Shown here piece by piece: positions 17,796-26,657 of a stretch of DNA of 64,000 nucleotides; positions within the stretch are counted from its first letter, which is position 1; each line of letters begins with the position of its first letter. Location: NCBI RefSeq assembly GCF_040436405.1, contig NZ_AP031575.1:310001-374000 (forward strand). The letters run 5' to 3'. Origin of the DNA: Marinomonas sp. THO17. GTDB lineage: Bacteria; Pseudomonadota; Gammaproteobacteria; Pseudomonadales; Marinomonadaceae. The notes under the pieces were generated by a model that saw only the letters and a program-made list of their open reading frames with translations, searched no databases and was not told the origin of the DNA. The position numbers and the translations under genes are program-made.

Positions 17796-18914
17796 ATGTC
17801 AAAAAATACTGTAGGTTTAGTCGGTTGGCGCGGAATGGTCGGTTCCGTATTGATGCAACGTATGATGGCGGAAAAAGACTTCGATCATATTGATCCGGTG
17901 TTTTTCACAACGTCTCAAACAGGGCAAAAAGGGCCAGAAATTGGTAAGGATATTCCATTACTTCAAGATGCTAAAGACATTGAGTCTTTAAAGAAGATGG
18001 ACATTATTATCACCTGTCAGGGTGGTGATTATACCAAGGAGATTTACCCTCAGTTGCGTAAGGCTGGTTGGCAAGGTTACTGGATTGATGCCGCATCTTC
18101 TTTGCGTATGGATAAAGATTCCATCATTGTACTTGATCCTGTTAACCAAAATGTCATTAAGCAAGGTTTGCAAGATGGCGTGAAAACCTTTGTGGGTGGT
18201 AACTGTACTGTGAGCTTGATGTTGCTGGCATTAGGTGGTTTGTTTGAGAAGGGTCATATTGAGTGGATGACTTCCATGACCTATCAAGCCGCTTCTGGCG
18301 GTGGTGCTCGTCACATGCGTGAATTGATCAACCAAATGGGCATGTTGCAAGGTGCGGTGGCTGGTGAGCTAGCGGATCCAGCCAGTGCCATTTTGGATAT
18401 CGATCGTAAGGTCGCTGAGAAAATGCGTGCTGCTGACATGCCTGTAGATCAGTTTGGTGTGCCATTAGCGGGGAGTTTGATTCCTTACATTGATGCGCAG
18501 CTAGACAATGGTCAGAGCCGTGAGGAATGGAAAGCTCAGGCAGAAGCTAATAAGATTTTGGGGAATACTTCCAACATCATCCCAGTGGATGGTTTGTGTG
18601 TACGTATCGGCGCCATGCGCTGTCACAGTCAAGCTTTTACCATCAAGCTGAATAAAGACATTCCAGTCGCTGACATCGAAGGCTTGTTGGCAGAACATAA
18701 TGATTGGGTTCGTGTGGTTCCAAATGATAAGCAAGCCACTATGGAGCAATTAACGCCAACTGTTGCCACAGGTACGTTAGGTATTCCCGTTGGACGTATT
18801 CGTAAGCTGAATATGGGACCTGAGTTTATCAGTGCTTTCTCGGTGGGAGATCAGTTGTTGTGGGGCGCGGCAGAGCCATTACGCCGTATGCTACGCATTT
18901 TGCTTGAGAATTAA
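17796..18914 (+). CDS. asd: Aspartate-semialdehyde dehydrogenase
   Basis: A 372-residue enzyme that reduces beta-aspartyl phosphate to aspartate semialdehyde with NADPH, the branch point to lysine/diaminopimelate, threonine and methionine. Residues 1-15 ([14 protein letters not shown]) are the nucleotide-binding start. The catalytic cysteine is C137 in [10 protein letters not shown], and [17 protein letters not shown] and the basic/histidine segment [13 protein letters not shown] are present. It is the long Gram-negative type. ATG at 17796 follows an AAAGG site; an upstream in-frame GTG at 17766 has no ribosome site. Linkage to leuB is common in pseudomonads and relatives. A terminator follows at 18951. 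Confidence 0.97.
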   Translation: MSKNTVGLVGWRGMVGSVLMQRMMAEKDFDHIDPVFFTTSQTGQKGPEIGKDIPLLQDAKDIESLKKMDIIITCQGGDYTKEIYPQLRKAGWQGYWIDAASSLRMDKDSIIVLDPVNQNVIKQGLQDGVKTFVGGNCTVSLMLLALGGLFEKGHIEWMTSMTYQAASGGGARHMRELINQMGMLQGAVAGELADPASAILDIDRKVAEKMRAADMPVDQFGVPLAGSLIPYIDAQLDNGQSREEWKAQAEANKILGNTSNIIPVDGLCVRIGAMRCHSQAFTIKLNKDIPVADIEGLLAEHNDWVRVVPNDKQATMEQLTPTVATGTLGIPVGRIRKLNMGPEFISAFSVGDQLLWGAAEPLRRMLRILLEN

Positions 18915-18950
18915 TTAAATTAATTCAATAGGTTAGCTTTCTTTTTAATT

Positions 18951-18981
18951 AAACGCCATTTTTTATAAGTGGCGTTTTTTT
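18951..18981 (+). terminator. Rho-independent terminator after asd
   Basis: AACGCCA (18952-18958) pairs with TGGCGTT (18970-18976) and is followed by a run of T. It closes the leuCDB-asd transcription unit. Confidence 0.85.
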
Positions 18982-19097
18982 ATGTCCATCACAAATTGTA
19001 AAACTTAGTTACATAAAAATCTGGTTACTTGTGTTCGGGCTGCTACACTGGAATGAGAGGTTGCTAAAAAGGCTCAAAAAACGATGCAAAATTCATG

Positions 19098-19127
19098 AGA
19101 AAGGGTGATTGAAAAATCACCCTTTCT
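19098..19127. other. Perfect 13-bp stem-loop with GAAA loop
   Basis: AGAAAGGGTGATT (19098-19110) pairs fully with AATCACCCTTTCT (19115-19127) around a GAAA tetraloop, a GNRA loop that stabilises RNA hairpins. No T-run follows on either strand, so it is not an ordinary intrinsic terminator. Confidence 0.6.
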
Positions 19128-19160
19128 GTTCTTGATCTTGAGCAAGTATTTACACTTTGG

Positions 19161-19182
19161 GGATTGAATTTATGTTCAATCA
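19161..19182. other. Stem-loop in the raiA leader
   Basis: GATTGAA (19162-19168) pairs with TTCAATC (19175-19181) around a six-base loop that contains an ATG. It lies about 85 bases before the raiA start and could affect mRNA stability or translation; its role is inferred only from position. Confidence 0.35.
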
Positions 19183-19267
19183 TCCATAGATTAATAAGTA
19201 GGAAGATAAGAGGAGGATAGATAATAAACACATTAAACGTCTGACCAAAACAGAAGGAAAATGCTAT

Positions 19268-19660
19268 ATGTATACATTGAATATCAGCGGTCACCATGTT
19301 CAATCTGGTGAAGAAGTACAACAAGTAGTCAAAGAAAAAATGGATCACTTGGCGCGTATCAATAATCAGATAACTAGCATAAAAGTGATTCTCAATACTG
19401 AAAAGCATGAGATCCATGAACTTATTGTAGAGGCCAGTGTTCACATTCCTGGTCATGACTTATTTGCTACCGTTAAGACAGATAAGCAACTGAAACCTGC
19501 CCTTGACCTGCTTGTTAGTAAGCTTGAGAAGCAATTAATTAAATACAAGGCAAAACATTCCGGCCGACTGCATCACATCAATGCTAAGGACGTCGAAAGC
19601 GCTGCCGAGAGGCAAATGCAAGCGGAATTTAATGAACTCGTAGAGAGAGAAGTGATTTAA
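19268..19660 (+). CDS. raiA: Ribosome hibernation factor, RaiA/HPF family
   Basis: A 130-residue protein of the RaiA (YfiA)/HPF family, which binds the 30S decoding centre in stationary phase and stops translation. The N-terminal ISGHHVQSGEEVQQVVKEKMDHL, the HELIVEASVHIPGHDLFATV strand region and the LLVSKLEKQLIKYKAKH basic helix fit the family fold. It is longer than the short HPF (about 95 residues) and a little longer than RaiA (about 113), with an acidic/helical tail of some 30 residues, but has no long-HPF dimerisation domain. Unlike in many proteobacteria it is not beside rpoN. It is monocistronic, ended by a terminator at 19685. Confidence 0.88.
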   Translation: MYTLNISGHHVQSGEEVQQVVKEKMDHLARINNQITSIKVILNTEKHEIHELIVEASVHIPGHDLFATVKTDKQLKPALDLLVSKLEKQLIKYKAKHSGRLHHINAKDVESAAERQMQAEFNELVEREVI

Positions 19661-19684
19661 ACCCTCAGTCACTTAAAGAATATA

Positions 19685-19707
19685 GCCTCGCAAATGCGAG
19701 GCTTTTT
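19685..19707 (+). terminator. Rho-independent terminator after raiA
   Basis: GCCTCGC (19685-19691) pairs with GCGAGGC (19696-19702) around AAAT, followed directly by TTTTT. Confidence 0.88.
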
Positions 19708-19788
19708 AATGTCTAGAGAGAAGATCAAGTGTCGTGCCAGTAAGGGCTTCTTTCCCTTCAAAGGCCTATTTCAAGTTATAAAGATAAC

Positions 19789-19822
19789 AAAAAACCGATA
19801 CTGGATTAGTATCGGTTTTTTG
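19789..19822. terminator. Bidirectional terminator downstream of acnB
   Basis: AAAACCGATACT (19791-19802) pairs with AGTATCGGTTTT (19808-19819). The A- and T-runs on the two sides make it usable on both strands; it lies about 60 bases past the acnB stop codon. Confidence 0.85.
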
Positions 19823-19881
19823 GTTAATAGGGCATTTACAACGAGTATACATGCACTAAATGTTAAGGTTCAAAAATGATC

Positions 19882-22680
19882 CTAGTTGCTGCTAACAGCA
19901 ATGAGTTCAGGTTCAGATGTCATCTCTTCAGCTGGAGGAGCAAAAGAGGTGAGATCGATGCCTTCTACTGCGGATAGGTACTCATCCATCGTTGGGAAAC
20001 GGCCCAATACGGTCGACAATACAACCAGAGGTGTTGAACCAAGTAGGGATTCACCTTTCTTCTCAGCAGAGTCAGCAACCACACGTCCTTGGAAAAGACG
20101 AGTAGAAGTGGCAATAACGGTATCACCTGGTGCCGCTTTTTCTTGGTTACCCATACATAGGTTACACCCTGGGCGCTCCAAATATAGGATGTTTTCGTAT
20201 GAAGTACGAGCAACAGACTTAGGATTGGTGTCATCAAATTCAAAGCCGGCGTATTTGGCTAATACTTCCCAGTCACCTTCTGCTTTCAATTCATCAACAA
20301 TGTTGTAAGTTGGAGCAGCAACAACAAGCGGAGCTTTGAATGACACGCTGCCTTGTTTTGCTTCAATATTACGTAGCATTTGCGCGATGATCTGAATGTC
20401 ACCCTTGTGAACCATGCAAGAACCAACGAAACCAAGGTCGACAGGCTTGTCTTTGTAGAAAGATACTGGACGAATAACGTCGTGAGTATAGCGCTTAGAC
20501 ACATCATCGTTGTTTACGTCTGGGTCAGCGATCATAGGTTCAGCAATTTGATCCAAATCGATCACTACTTCAGCATAGTATTTTGCATTGTTATCAGGAG
20601 CTAGGGCCGGTTGTTCGCCAGATTGAATACCAGCAATGCGCTTGTCGGCTAAGTCGATCAAACCTTGAAGTGTTTTTGCTTCGTTATCCATGCCTTTATT
20701 GATCATGATCTGAATACGGCTCTTGGCCAATTCTAGTGACTCGATCAAGGTTTCATCAGTAGAGATACAGATAGAAGCTTTCGCTTTCATTTCTGCAGTC
20801 CAGTCTGTGAAAGTGAAGGCTTGGTCGGCAAGTAGGGTACCAATGTGTACCTCAATGATGCGACCTTGGAATACGTTTTCACCGCCAAACTGCTTAAGCA
20901 TCTGTGCTTGAGTAGCGTGAACCACATCACGGAAGTCCATGTGACTCTTCATGTGACCTTTGAAGGTAACTTTAACAGAGTCAGGAATTGGCATTGCTGC
21001 TTCACCTGTAGCCAGTGCAAGGGCAACCGTACCTGAGTCTGCACCAAATGCGACCCCTTTTGACATACGTGTATGAGAGTCACCGCCTATAATGATGGCA
21101 CGATCGTCAACAGTGATGTCGTTCAATACTTTATGGATTACGTCGGTCATAGGTGGGTAAACACCTTTTGGATCACGTGCTGTGATCAAACCGAAGTTGC
21201 TCATAAAGCTCATTAGCTTAGGAATATTAGCCTGTGCTTTTTTGTCCCAAACCGATGCAGTGTGACAGCCAGATTGGTAAGCACCATCCACAATTGGGGA
21301 GATGACAGAAGCGGCCATGGCTTCCAATTCTTGCGCCGTCATAGGACCAGTGGTGTCTTGAGAACCAACAATATTCACTTTAACACGAACGTCAGAACCT
21401 GCGTGCAGTGGTGAATCTGAGTTCACACCCACCGCATTATTGTTGAAGATTTTCTCAACCGCGGTTAGGCCTTGGCCTTCAATCGAAATTTCTTTAGAAG
21501 GGGCGTAAACCTGAGGTGCTTCAACACCTAAGGTTTCGGCAGCAAAGGTTTGCAACTTCTTACCGAAGACAACAGCATAAGAACCGCCAGCACGCATGAA
21601 TTCAACTTTTTGTGGACTGAAAGAGTCAGAAATATCCATCAGCTCTTTGTCGCCGTTGTACAATTTCTTCTGTTTTGTATCAATGGTCAACAATGTGCCA
21701 GTTGCAACAGAATAGGCTTCTTCTAGAACGGGATCACCATTTTCATCTAGTACAGTTTTGCCATTTGCATCTACCTTCTTAACCCAGTTTTTCAGGTCGA
21801 TACCGATACCGCCAGTTACACCAACGGTTGTTAAGAAGATAGGAGAGATGCCATTGGTACCAGCAACAACCGGTGCAATGTTGATGAATGGTACATAAGG
21901 GCTTGCTTGCTTACCTGCCCAAAGTGCCACGTTGTTCACACCAGACATACGTGATGAACCTACGCCCATGGTGCCTTTTTCAGCAATCAACATAACTTTA
22001 GCGTTAGGGTGTTTCTCTTTTAGTTCAACGATTTCTTGTTGAGCTTCTGGAGAGATCATGCAACGACCGTGCAATTCGCGGTCGGCACGAGAGTGAGCTT
22101 GATTACCAGGAGACAATAGGTCAGTAGAAATATCCCCTTCACCAGCAATGTAGGTAACCACTTCGATTTTTTCTTCGATGTCAGGAAGCTTAGTAAAGAA
22201 TTCTGCTTGTGCGTAGCTTTCAAGAAGATCTTTTGCAATGGCATTGCCAGCTTTATAAGCTTCTGCAAGGCGACTCATGTCTGCGTCATATAGGAAGACT
22301 TGAGTTTTCAAAACTTCGGCAGCGGAAGCGGCTTTAGTTGCATCATCAGCAAGAGCAAGATCGATCAATACTTCAACGGATGGGCCGCCTTTCATGTGTG
22401 ATAGGTATTCAAATGCTAATTCTGGTGTGATTTCGGCAACAAGACTTTCGCCTAGGATGATTTCTTTTAGAAATTTAGCTTTAACCGCTGCTGCGCTGGT
22501 AGTACCCGGCAGCGTGTTGTAAACGAAAAAGTTAAGTGAGTCAGCTTTGTGTTCATGCTCTGTGTCTTTGATTTGAGCAATTAGTTCTTTAACTAGATCG
22601 CCGCTGTCGATAGGTTTAGGGTGTAGCCCTTCTCCTTTACGGTCTTCAATTTCTTGCAAGTATTCTTGATACAGGCTCAT
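19882..22680 (-). CDS. acnB: Aconitate hydratase B, long (about 930-residue) form
   Basis: A 932-residue bifunctional aconitase/2-methylisocitrate dehydratase of the TCA cycle. The N-terminus has the HEAT-like AcnB domain (YQEYLQEIEDRKGEGLHPKP), then the swivel domain (ELHGRCM ... GTMGVGSSRMSGVNN), then the catalytic domains. The 4Fe-4S ligands lie in SGCHTASVWDKK and ERPGCNLCMGN, and GGDSHTRMSKGVAFGADSG forms the substrate region. It is about 65 residues longer than E. coli AcnB (865) and, from memory, follows the Bacteroidota-type AcnB sequence much more closely than the enterobacterial one. The start at 22680 has an AGAGG ribosome site; an upstream ATG would add a non-conserved tail. Confidence 0.93.
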   Translation of the reverse strand: MSLYQEYLQEIEDRKGEGLHPKPIDSGDLVKELIAQIKDTEHEHKADSLNFFVYNTLPGTTSAAAVKAKFLKEIILGESLVAEITPELAFEYLSHMKGGPSVEVLIDLALADDATKAASAAEVLKTQVFLYDADMSRLAEAYKAGNAIAKDLLESYAQAEFFTKLPDIEEKIEVVTYIAGEGDISTDLLSPGNQAHSRADRELHGRCMISPEAQQEIVELKEKHPNAKVMLIAEKGTMGVGSSRMSGVNNVALWAGKQASPYVPFINIAPVVAGTNGISPIFLTTVGVTGGIGIDLKNWVKKVDANGKTVLDENGDPVLEEAYSVATGTLLTIDTKQKKLYNGDKELMDISDSFSPQKVEFMRAGGSYAVVFGKKLQTFAAETLGVEAPQVYAPSKEISIEGQGLTAVEKIFNNNAVGVNSDSPLHAGSDVRVKVNIVGSQDTTGPMTAQELEAMAASVISPIVDGAYQSGCHTASVWDKKAQANIPKLMSFMSNFGLITARDPKGVYPPMTDVIHKVLNDITVDDRAIIIGGDSHTRMSKGVAFGADSGTVALALATGEAAMPIPDSVKVTFKGHMKSHMDFRDVVHATQAQMLKQFGGENVFQGRIIEVHIGTLLADQAFTFTDWTAEMKAKASICISTDETLIESLELAKSRIQIMINKGMDNEAKTLQGLIDLADKRIAGIQSGEQPALAPDNNAKYYAEVVIDLDQIAEPMIADPDVNNDDVSKRYTHDVIRPVSFYKDKPVDLGFVGSCMVHKGDIQIIAQMLRNIEAKQGSVSFKAPLVVAAPTYNIVDELKAEGDWEVLAKYAGFEFDDTNPKSVARTSYENILYLERPGCNLCMGNQEKAAPGDTVIATSTRLFQGRVVADSAEKKGESLLGSTPLVVLSTVLGRFPTMDEYLSAVEGIDLTSFAPPAEEMTSEPELIAVSSN

Positions 22681-22878
22681 ATAACACCTCTGAACATTTA
22701 TTCGCGATATGGTACATAGAGAGATGAACATCAAATAAAATGCTGATGTTCAGACTCTGAATGTTTGACTACTAATATAGTATAGGAAAAAGCGTGGCAT
22801 GAGTGATATAAGGCCATAACAATTTCGAATAGGTGACATTTAGTGGAATTATTCTGATTTAGATTAATACCACCTAGA

Positions 22879-24606
22879 TCAAATATTTCGAATCACTCGG
22901 ACCACTCGAAATCCCCAGTTACTGGCTTTTAAATCCGGTTTGGCTCGATAGCGAGTTGCGCTGCGTCCCACTCGTGGGATATCAAACCAAGAGCCTCCGC
23001 GCAACACCCGGTTGTCACATTGGTTTGCCAGCCAGACTTGGTTTTTGGTCGGAGCACCTTCATAGTTGTCGTGGTAACAATCTTCGACCCATTCAGCCAC
23101 ATTACCATGCATATCAAACAAGCCTAGTGGATTACTGGCTTGACTGCCAACTGGGCCAGTTGAGATTGCGTCCCACTGGCTGCCGCAGCTATCACAGATG
23201 CTATAACCAGGCTGCACTTCATTGCCATACCAAAAGGCCGTATTGGAGTCCGCACGGGCTGAGTATTCCCACTCAATTTCGGTGGGGAGACGATATTCCT
23301 CGCCAGTCTGTTCTGATAACCAAGCGGTGTAAGCTTTGGCATCGTACCAGCTCACATTAATGACAGGTCGATTACCGCGCCCCCAACCATTATCTGGCGG
23401 TAAAGGACGACCAGTGGCCTTAGCAAACTTGTCGTATTGATTAAAGGTGACTTCGTATTTGCTGATATAAAAGCCTTTTGGTATTTCTACTTCATGAACC
23501 GGTTTTTCATTGTCATCACCTAAACGATTTTGGTCACCCATTAGGAAGGTCGCAGGTGGTATTTTTTCAATCTTAGGCGCTGTACCACCAGAAATAAGAG
23601 GTTCCTCCAATACTTTGGGGAGTTCCTCGAAGGGGCTGGCTTGTGGCTTTTCTTGTTGTACCACAGGGGTAATTTTATTCGATTCTGGTGTGGTGACTGG
23701 CCAAAATATCATGGCAAGCAGTGCAGTAACGAATCCTGCTGAAGCAACAGCCACGGCTTTTTTATTGACCTTTTTCATTTGCTTGCGCAAAAAGGCTTTT
23801 AGTGCAGATTCACCTTCATTTTCTGGTTTATATAGATCGGCGCGAATAAATCGAATCACCTCGGTAAGGGATTTAGGTCGTGATGATTCGCTATCTCTTG
23901 TCCATTTCGTTAATTTTTGCCAAGTGGAATCACTTAGCTGTGGATGCGATTCAGGCAAGTCTGCAAAACTTTTGTCGAGTATGGATTCACCCAGTAACGC
24001 CGCCATTAAAATTCGCATGAAGGCAAAACGGTCAGCAGCAGGAGATTTTTTCTGATCTTTTTTGCGATACTCAGGTGGGAAAAAGCGGCTGTCCATGTCT
24101 TTTTCATCGATCTGTTTCATCCAGTTATGAGCGCCGAAGCCCGTCATGATGCCAATGCCATTGACCACTTGAACTGATGATAGGTCTAAATGACCATGGA
24201 AGAGATTATTTTTGTGCGCCTGATCCAAAGCTTTGGCCATACTGTCCATTAAACCAATTACGACATTGAGCGGTGCGCCATCAGGATACTTACCAAGAAA
24301 ACTGTATAGATTTTCGCCGCCACACACAGCAGAGCAAGAGAAAACCCACAGGTTGGAATAGAAAGGAGGGTAATTAGGCGTAATAGCCGGATGCTTAATA
24401 CCAGTATACTTACGTGCATTTTGTAAAAAGTCTTCTACCTTACCTTTGTCAGCTTGATAAAAACGCAGTACAAAAGGTCGACCACCTTGATCCGCCACCC
24501 AGGTCGTTTTCTGACTATCCATAGGATAGTTGAGAATATAGGGATCAAGCTCCACGCCAACATGTTGGCCAATTTTTAGTTTATTCGGTTGGTAAAATTC
24601 ATTCAT
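22879..24606 (-). CDS. Membrane-anchored pseudokinase fused to an FGE-sulfatase (SUMF1-like) domain
   Basis: A 575-residue protein. Residues about 10-255 resemble a Ser/Thr kinase fold but lack the catalytic residues: the HRD motif reads HGH (137-139), the DFG motif reads GFG preceded by T (155-158), and no VAIK-type lysine is evident in FVLRFY. A basic stretch (270-284) precedes one membrane span (286-303) and a proline-rich linker. Residues about 345-575 form a formylglycine-generating-enzyme-like domain (MGDQNRLGDDNEKPVHEVEIP, RLPTEIEWEYSARA, DMHGNVAEWVEDC, RVLRGGSW). The terminal GFR motif is followed by V where true FGEs have a catalytic Cys, so it is probably a binding rather than oxidising domain. 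Predicted topology: cytoplasmic pseudokinase, periplasmic FGE-like domain. ATG at 24606 is chosen over an upstream TTG. Confidence 0.8.
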   Translation of the reverse strand: MNEFYQPNKLKIGQHVGVELDPYILNYPMDSQKTTWVADQGGRPFVLRFYQADKGKVEDFLQNARKYTGIKHPAITPNYPPFYSNLWVFSCSAVCGGENLYSFLGKYPDGAPLNVVIGLMDSMAKALDQAHKNNLFHGHLDLSSVQVVNGIGIMTGFGAHNWMKQIDEKDMDSRFFPPEYRKKDQKKSPAADRFAFMRILMAALLGESILDKSFADLPESHPQLSDSTWQKLTKWTRDSESSRPKSLTEVIRFIRADLYKPENEGESALKAFLRKQMKKVNKKAVAVASAGFVTALLAMIFWPVTTPESNKITPVVQQEKPQASPFEELPKVLEEPLISGGTAPKIEKIPPATFLMGDQNRLGDDNEKPVHEVEIPKGFYISKYEVTFNQYDKFAKATGRPLPPDNGWGRGNRPVINVSWYDAKAYTAWLSEQTGEEYRLPTEIEWEYSARADSNTAFWYGNEVQPGYSICDSCGSQWDAISTGPVGSQASNPLGLFDMHGNVAEWVEDCYHDNYEGAPTKNQVWLANQCDNRVLRGGSWFDIPRVGRSATRYRAKPDLKASNWGFRVVRVIRNI

Positions 24607-24767
24607 TACAAAATTGACATCCAAATCAAGACCTTGCTGCCAAAATGGCGAATTCTCAAGGCAAGGATAGTGTGAACAAGTGAGTTGGTATTATAAGCGA
24701 GCTTAACGCTACTTTATTCGCACCTTCCCTAGTATAATCTCGTTTTTTAACACAAAAAGGTAGACCA

Positions 24768-25379
24768 ATGTTATCTGCGTACCCTGAGCTGGTCGAGTTT
24801 CTTCCTTGTCAATCCCCAAAAGCTTGGGTGAATTGGGCTTTAGAAAATCAGTCGTTATTACTAAATGATCACGCTCACTGTGAGAAAAAAGCCGCATCAA
24901 CGGCCATGAGTTTAATGTATCGTTACGTTGATCGCGATAACTTGTTGCATAAAATGTCACGTTTAGCGCGAGAAGAATTGCTGCATTTTGAACAAGTACA
25001 TAAATTGATGCGTAAGCGAGATGTTGCTTATGAGCATTTAACGGCATCACGTTATGCGGACGGTTTGCGTAAACATATTCGTACTCATGAGCCTGCACGT
25101 TTGGTAGATACTTTGATTATTGGTGCCTTTGTTGAGGCCAGATCCTGTGAACGTTTTGCAATATTAGCTCCTCACCTTGACTCTGAATTGTCGAAGTTTT
25201 ATCTGTCATTGTTAAAATCAGAAGCTCGTCATTTTGAAGATTATTTGGCGTTGGCAAAAGAGTATGCTGATGGACCAATTGATGACAGAGTGGCTTTTTT
25301 TCGTGACTTGGAAAAAAAGCTTATTACAGAGCCGGATGTTGAGTTTCGTGTTCATAGTGGGCCGCCACAAGCTGCTTAA
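24768..25379 (+). CDS. miaE: tRNA-(ms2io6A37) hydroxylase MiaE
   Basis: A 203-residue non-haem diiron monooxygenase that hydroxylates the isopentenyl group of ms2i6A at position 37 of tRNAs reading UNN codons. The carboxylate-bridged diiron ligands can be placed in E39 (AHCEKKAAS), E70 and H73 (REELLHFEQVH), the glutamate of FVEARSCERF, and E157/H160 of KSEARHFEDY. Length and the ARLVDTLIIGAFVEARSCERF core fit the family. A good TATAAT -10 box is present at 24733-24738. It is divergent from the pseudokinase-FGE gene. Confidence 0.92.
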   Translation: MLSAYPELVEFLPCQSPKAWVNWALENQSLLLNDHAHCEKKAASTAMSLMYRYVDRDNLLHKMSRLAREELLHFEQVHKLMRKRDVAYEHLTASRYADGLRKHIRTHEPARLVDTLIIGAFVEARSCERFAILAPHLDSELSKFYLSLLKSEARHFEDYLALAKEYADGPIDDRVAFFRDLEKKLITEPDVEFRVHSGPPQAA

Positions 25380-25474
25380 AATTACAAATCGCCACAAAGC
25401 CATAGTGCTTTTTAACAGTCATAATAAGGCTAGCTGCTAAACTATAAGCATTGTCTCAGTAGGAGAACATGCTT

Positions 25475-25786
25475 ATGAGTTCGCAAAAAAGTGAAACCTT
25501 ACCAGATGTCACCTATTGGTTGGCGTTAGAAATTGCCAAGGTGGATCCCGTCGTCGATTTAGATGTAATGTATCGCGGCTCTATGGAATTGGATTACTTG
25601 TATCAAGTATTGACCAGTAAAGCGCAGCATTTTTGGTGGCAAGAACATGGCATTAAGCTATCGCCAGTTATGGTGAATAATGCGTTTTTTAGAGCAGTCG
25701 CCATGTTGCATCATAGAAATTTAGAGTTTACTAGGTCTCGTGACAGTGATGAAACTGCTTGGGTTAAGGAGTTGTTAGGCCGATGA
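25475..25786 (+). CDS. Small uncharacterised protein
   Basis: A 103-residue acidic, soluble protein I do not recognise. It contains aromatic and histidine-rich patches (KAQHFWWQEHG, AVAMLHHRNLEF) but no signal peptide, membrane span, cysteine or known motif. AGGAG at 25461 lies nine bases before ATG 25475, which is preferred over the ATG six bases upstream. It follows miaE by 95 bases in the same direction and ends at a strong terminator, so it may share the miaE transcript. The clean ribosome site and terminator support a real gene. Confidence 0.6.
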   Translation: MSSQKSETLPDVTYWLALEIAKVDPVVDLDVMYRGSMELDYLYQVLTSKAQHFWWQEHGIKLSPVMVNNAFFRAVAMLHHRNLEFTRSRDSDETAWVKELLGR

Positions 25787-25813
25787 TATGGAAGATGTTA
25801 TTCCTTGAAAAAT

Positions 25814-25841
25814 AAAAGCCAGCTTGTGTGCTGGCTTTTTT
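25814..25841 (+). terminator. Rho-independent terminator
   Basis: AAAAGCCAGC pairs with GCTGGCTTTT around TTGTGT, followed by T. It ends the miaE/small protein unit and, on the other strand, can also end the ppiB-lpxH unit. Confidence 0.88.
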
Positions 25842-25865
25842 GTGCAAGGGACTTAGCGCCATTGG

Positions 25866-26657
25866 CTAGATGGACAGAAAGGGAAACAAATTAAGCTGAT
25901 GCTCCGTCTTTAGGCTCTTCAAGCCTTTAGCTAAAAAGTTGTCAACCTTGGCCTTAGATTGTACAAATTGACCTTGCTCAAGGCTTGCGAACCAAACAAA
26001 CTCGTCCCAGTCACCTAAAACACAACGTACATATTGTCCATCTTGATGAATCGCAGGGCGATGTGTATGGCCGTGAATCATAGCCTTACATTGATGCTGA
26101 GTTAGTGCGCTTTTTATAGCATCATCTGTGACATCCATGATACTCATGGATTTTTCAGTGGACATGCTTTTGCTGTCATTTCGTAACTGTGAAGCCAAAG
26201 CAATACGTTGTTCTATTGGCAGGCTAAGAATTTCCTGTTGCCAAGCTGAGGAACGTACTGTGCGACGAAATGCTTGGTATTGCGTATCGGCAAGGCAATA
26301 TTCATCCCCATGAGACAAGAGTAGATTACCTTCGTTTAACTGCAGTCGAGTTTGTTCGTCCAGCAGAGTGGCGCCAACCCGTTTTAGCCAAGTATCACCA
26401 ATTAAGAAATCACGATTACCGTGTAAAAAGTAGATTTGCCAATCTGCTTTTGAAAGCGCTGTAAGCGCTTGCTCGATAGATTGATTCCAATCTGGCTGAT
26501 AATCGTCGCCAATCCAAGCTTCGTAGAAATCACCCAGTAGATAAAGCTCAGCGGGAGAAAATTGTGTTTTGAGTTCAGACAGCATTTGTACAAACGCCCG
26601 AATAAGATCCGGGCGTTTGTCACTTAAATGCAAGTCAGAAATGAAGAAACGTTTCAT
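25866..26657 (-). CDS. lpxH: UDP-2,3-diacylglucosamine diphosphatase LpxH
   Basis: A 263-residue calcineurin-like phosphoesterase that cleaves UDP-2,3-diacylglucosamine to lipid X in lipid A synthesis, at the inner face of the inner membrane. The metal-binding motifs are in order: SDLHL at the N-terminus, GDFYEAWIGDD, HGNRDFLIG, LSHGDEYC and IHGHTHRP. NSKSMSTEKSMSIMDV aligns with the lipid-binding lobe of E. coli LpxH. It is somewhat longer than E. coli LpxH (240) through a C-terminal tail. Its ATG overlaps the stop codon of ppiB by one base, so the two are translationally coupled, as in many gammaproteobacteria. Confidence 0.94.
   Translation of the reverse strand: MKRFFISDLHLSDKRPDLIRAFVQMLSELKTQFSPAELYLLGDFYEAWIGDDYQPDWNQSIEQALTALSKADWQIYFLHGNRDFLIGDTWLKRVGATLLDEQTRLQLNEGNLLLSHGDEYCLADTQYQAFRRTVRSSAWQQEILSLPIEQRIALASQLRNDSKSMSTEKSMSIMDVTDDAIKSALTQHQCKAMIHGHTHRPAIHQDGQYVRCVLGDWDEFVWFASLEQGQFVQSKAKVDNFLAKGLKSLKTEHQLNLFPFLSI

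Larger units (their letters stand above)
18982..19267 (+). other. Long leader region upstream of raiA with two hairpins
   Basis: About 290 bases without a credible gene between the asd terminator and raiA. It holds two perfect inverted repeats, annotated separately at 19098-19127 and 19161-19182. A GAGGAGG ribosome-site-like run near 19210 is followed by no start codon at usable distance. If transcription starts at the left side, the raiA mRNA would have a structured 5' leader. Confidence 0.35.

Noticed and set aside
19172..19189. Five-codon frame MFNHP inside the second raiA leader hairpin, as a possible leader peptide
   Set aside because: No Shine-Dalgarno sequence at proper distance and no repeated regulatory codons.
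19694..19879. 61-codon open frame after raiA
   Set aside because: It runs through two rho-independent terminators and has no ribosome site; composition is that of non-coding sequence.
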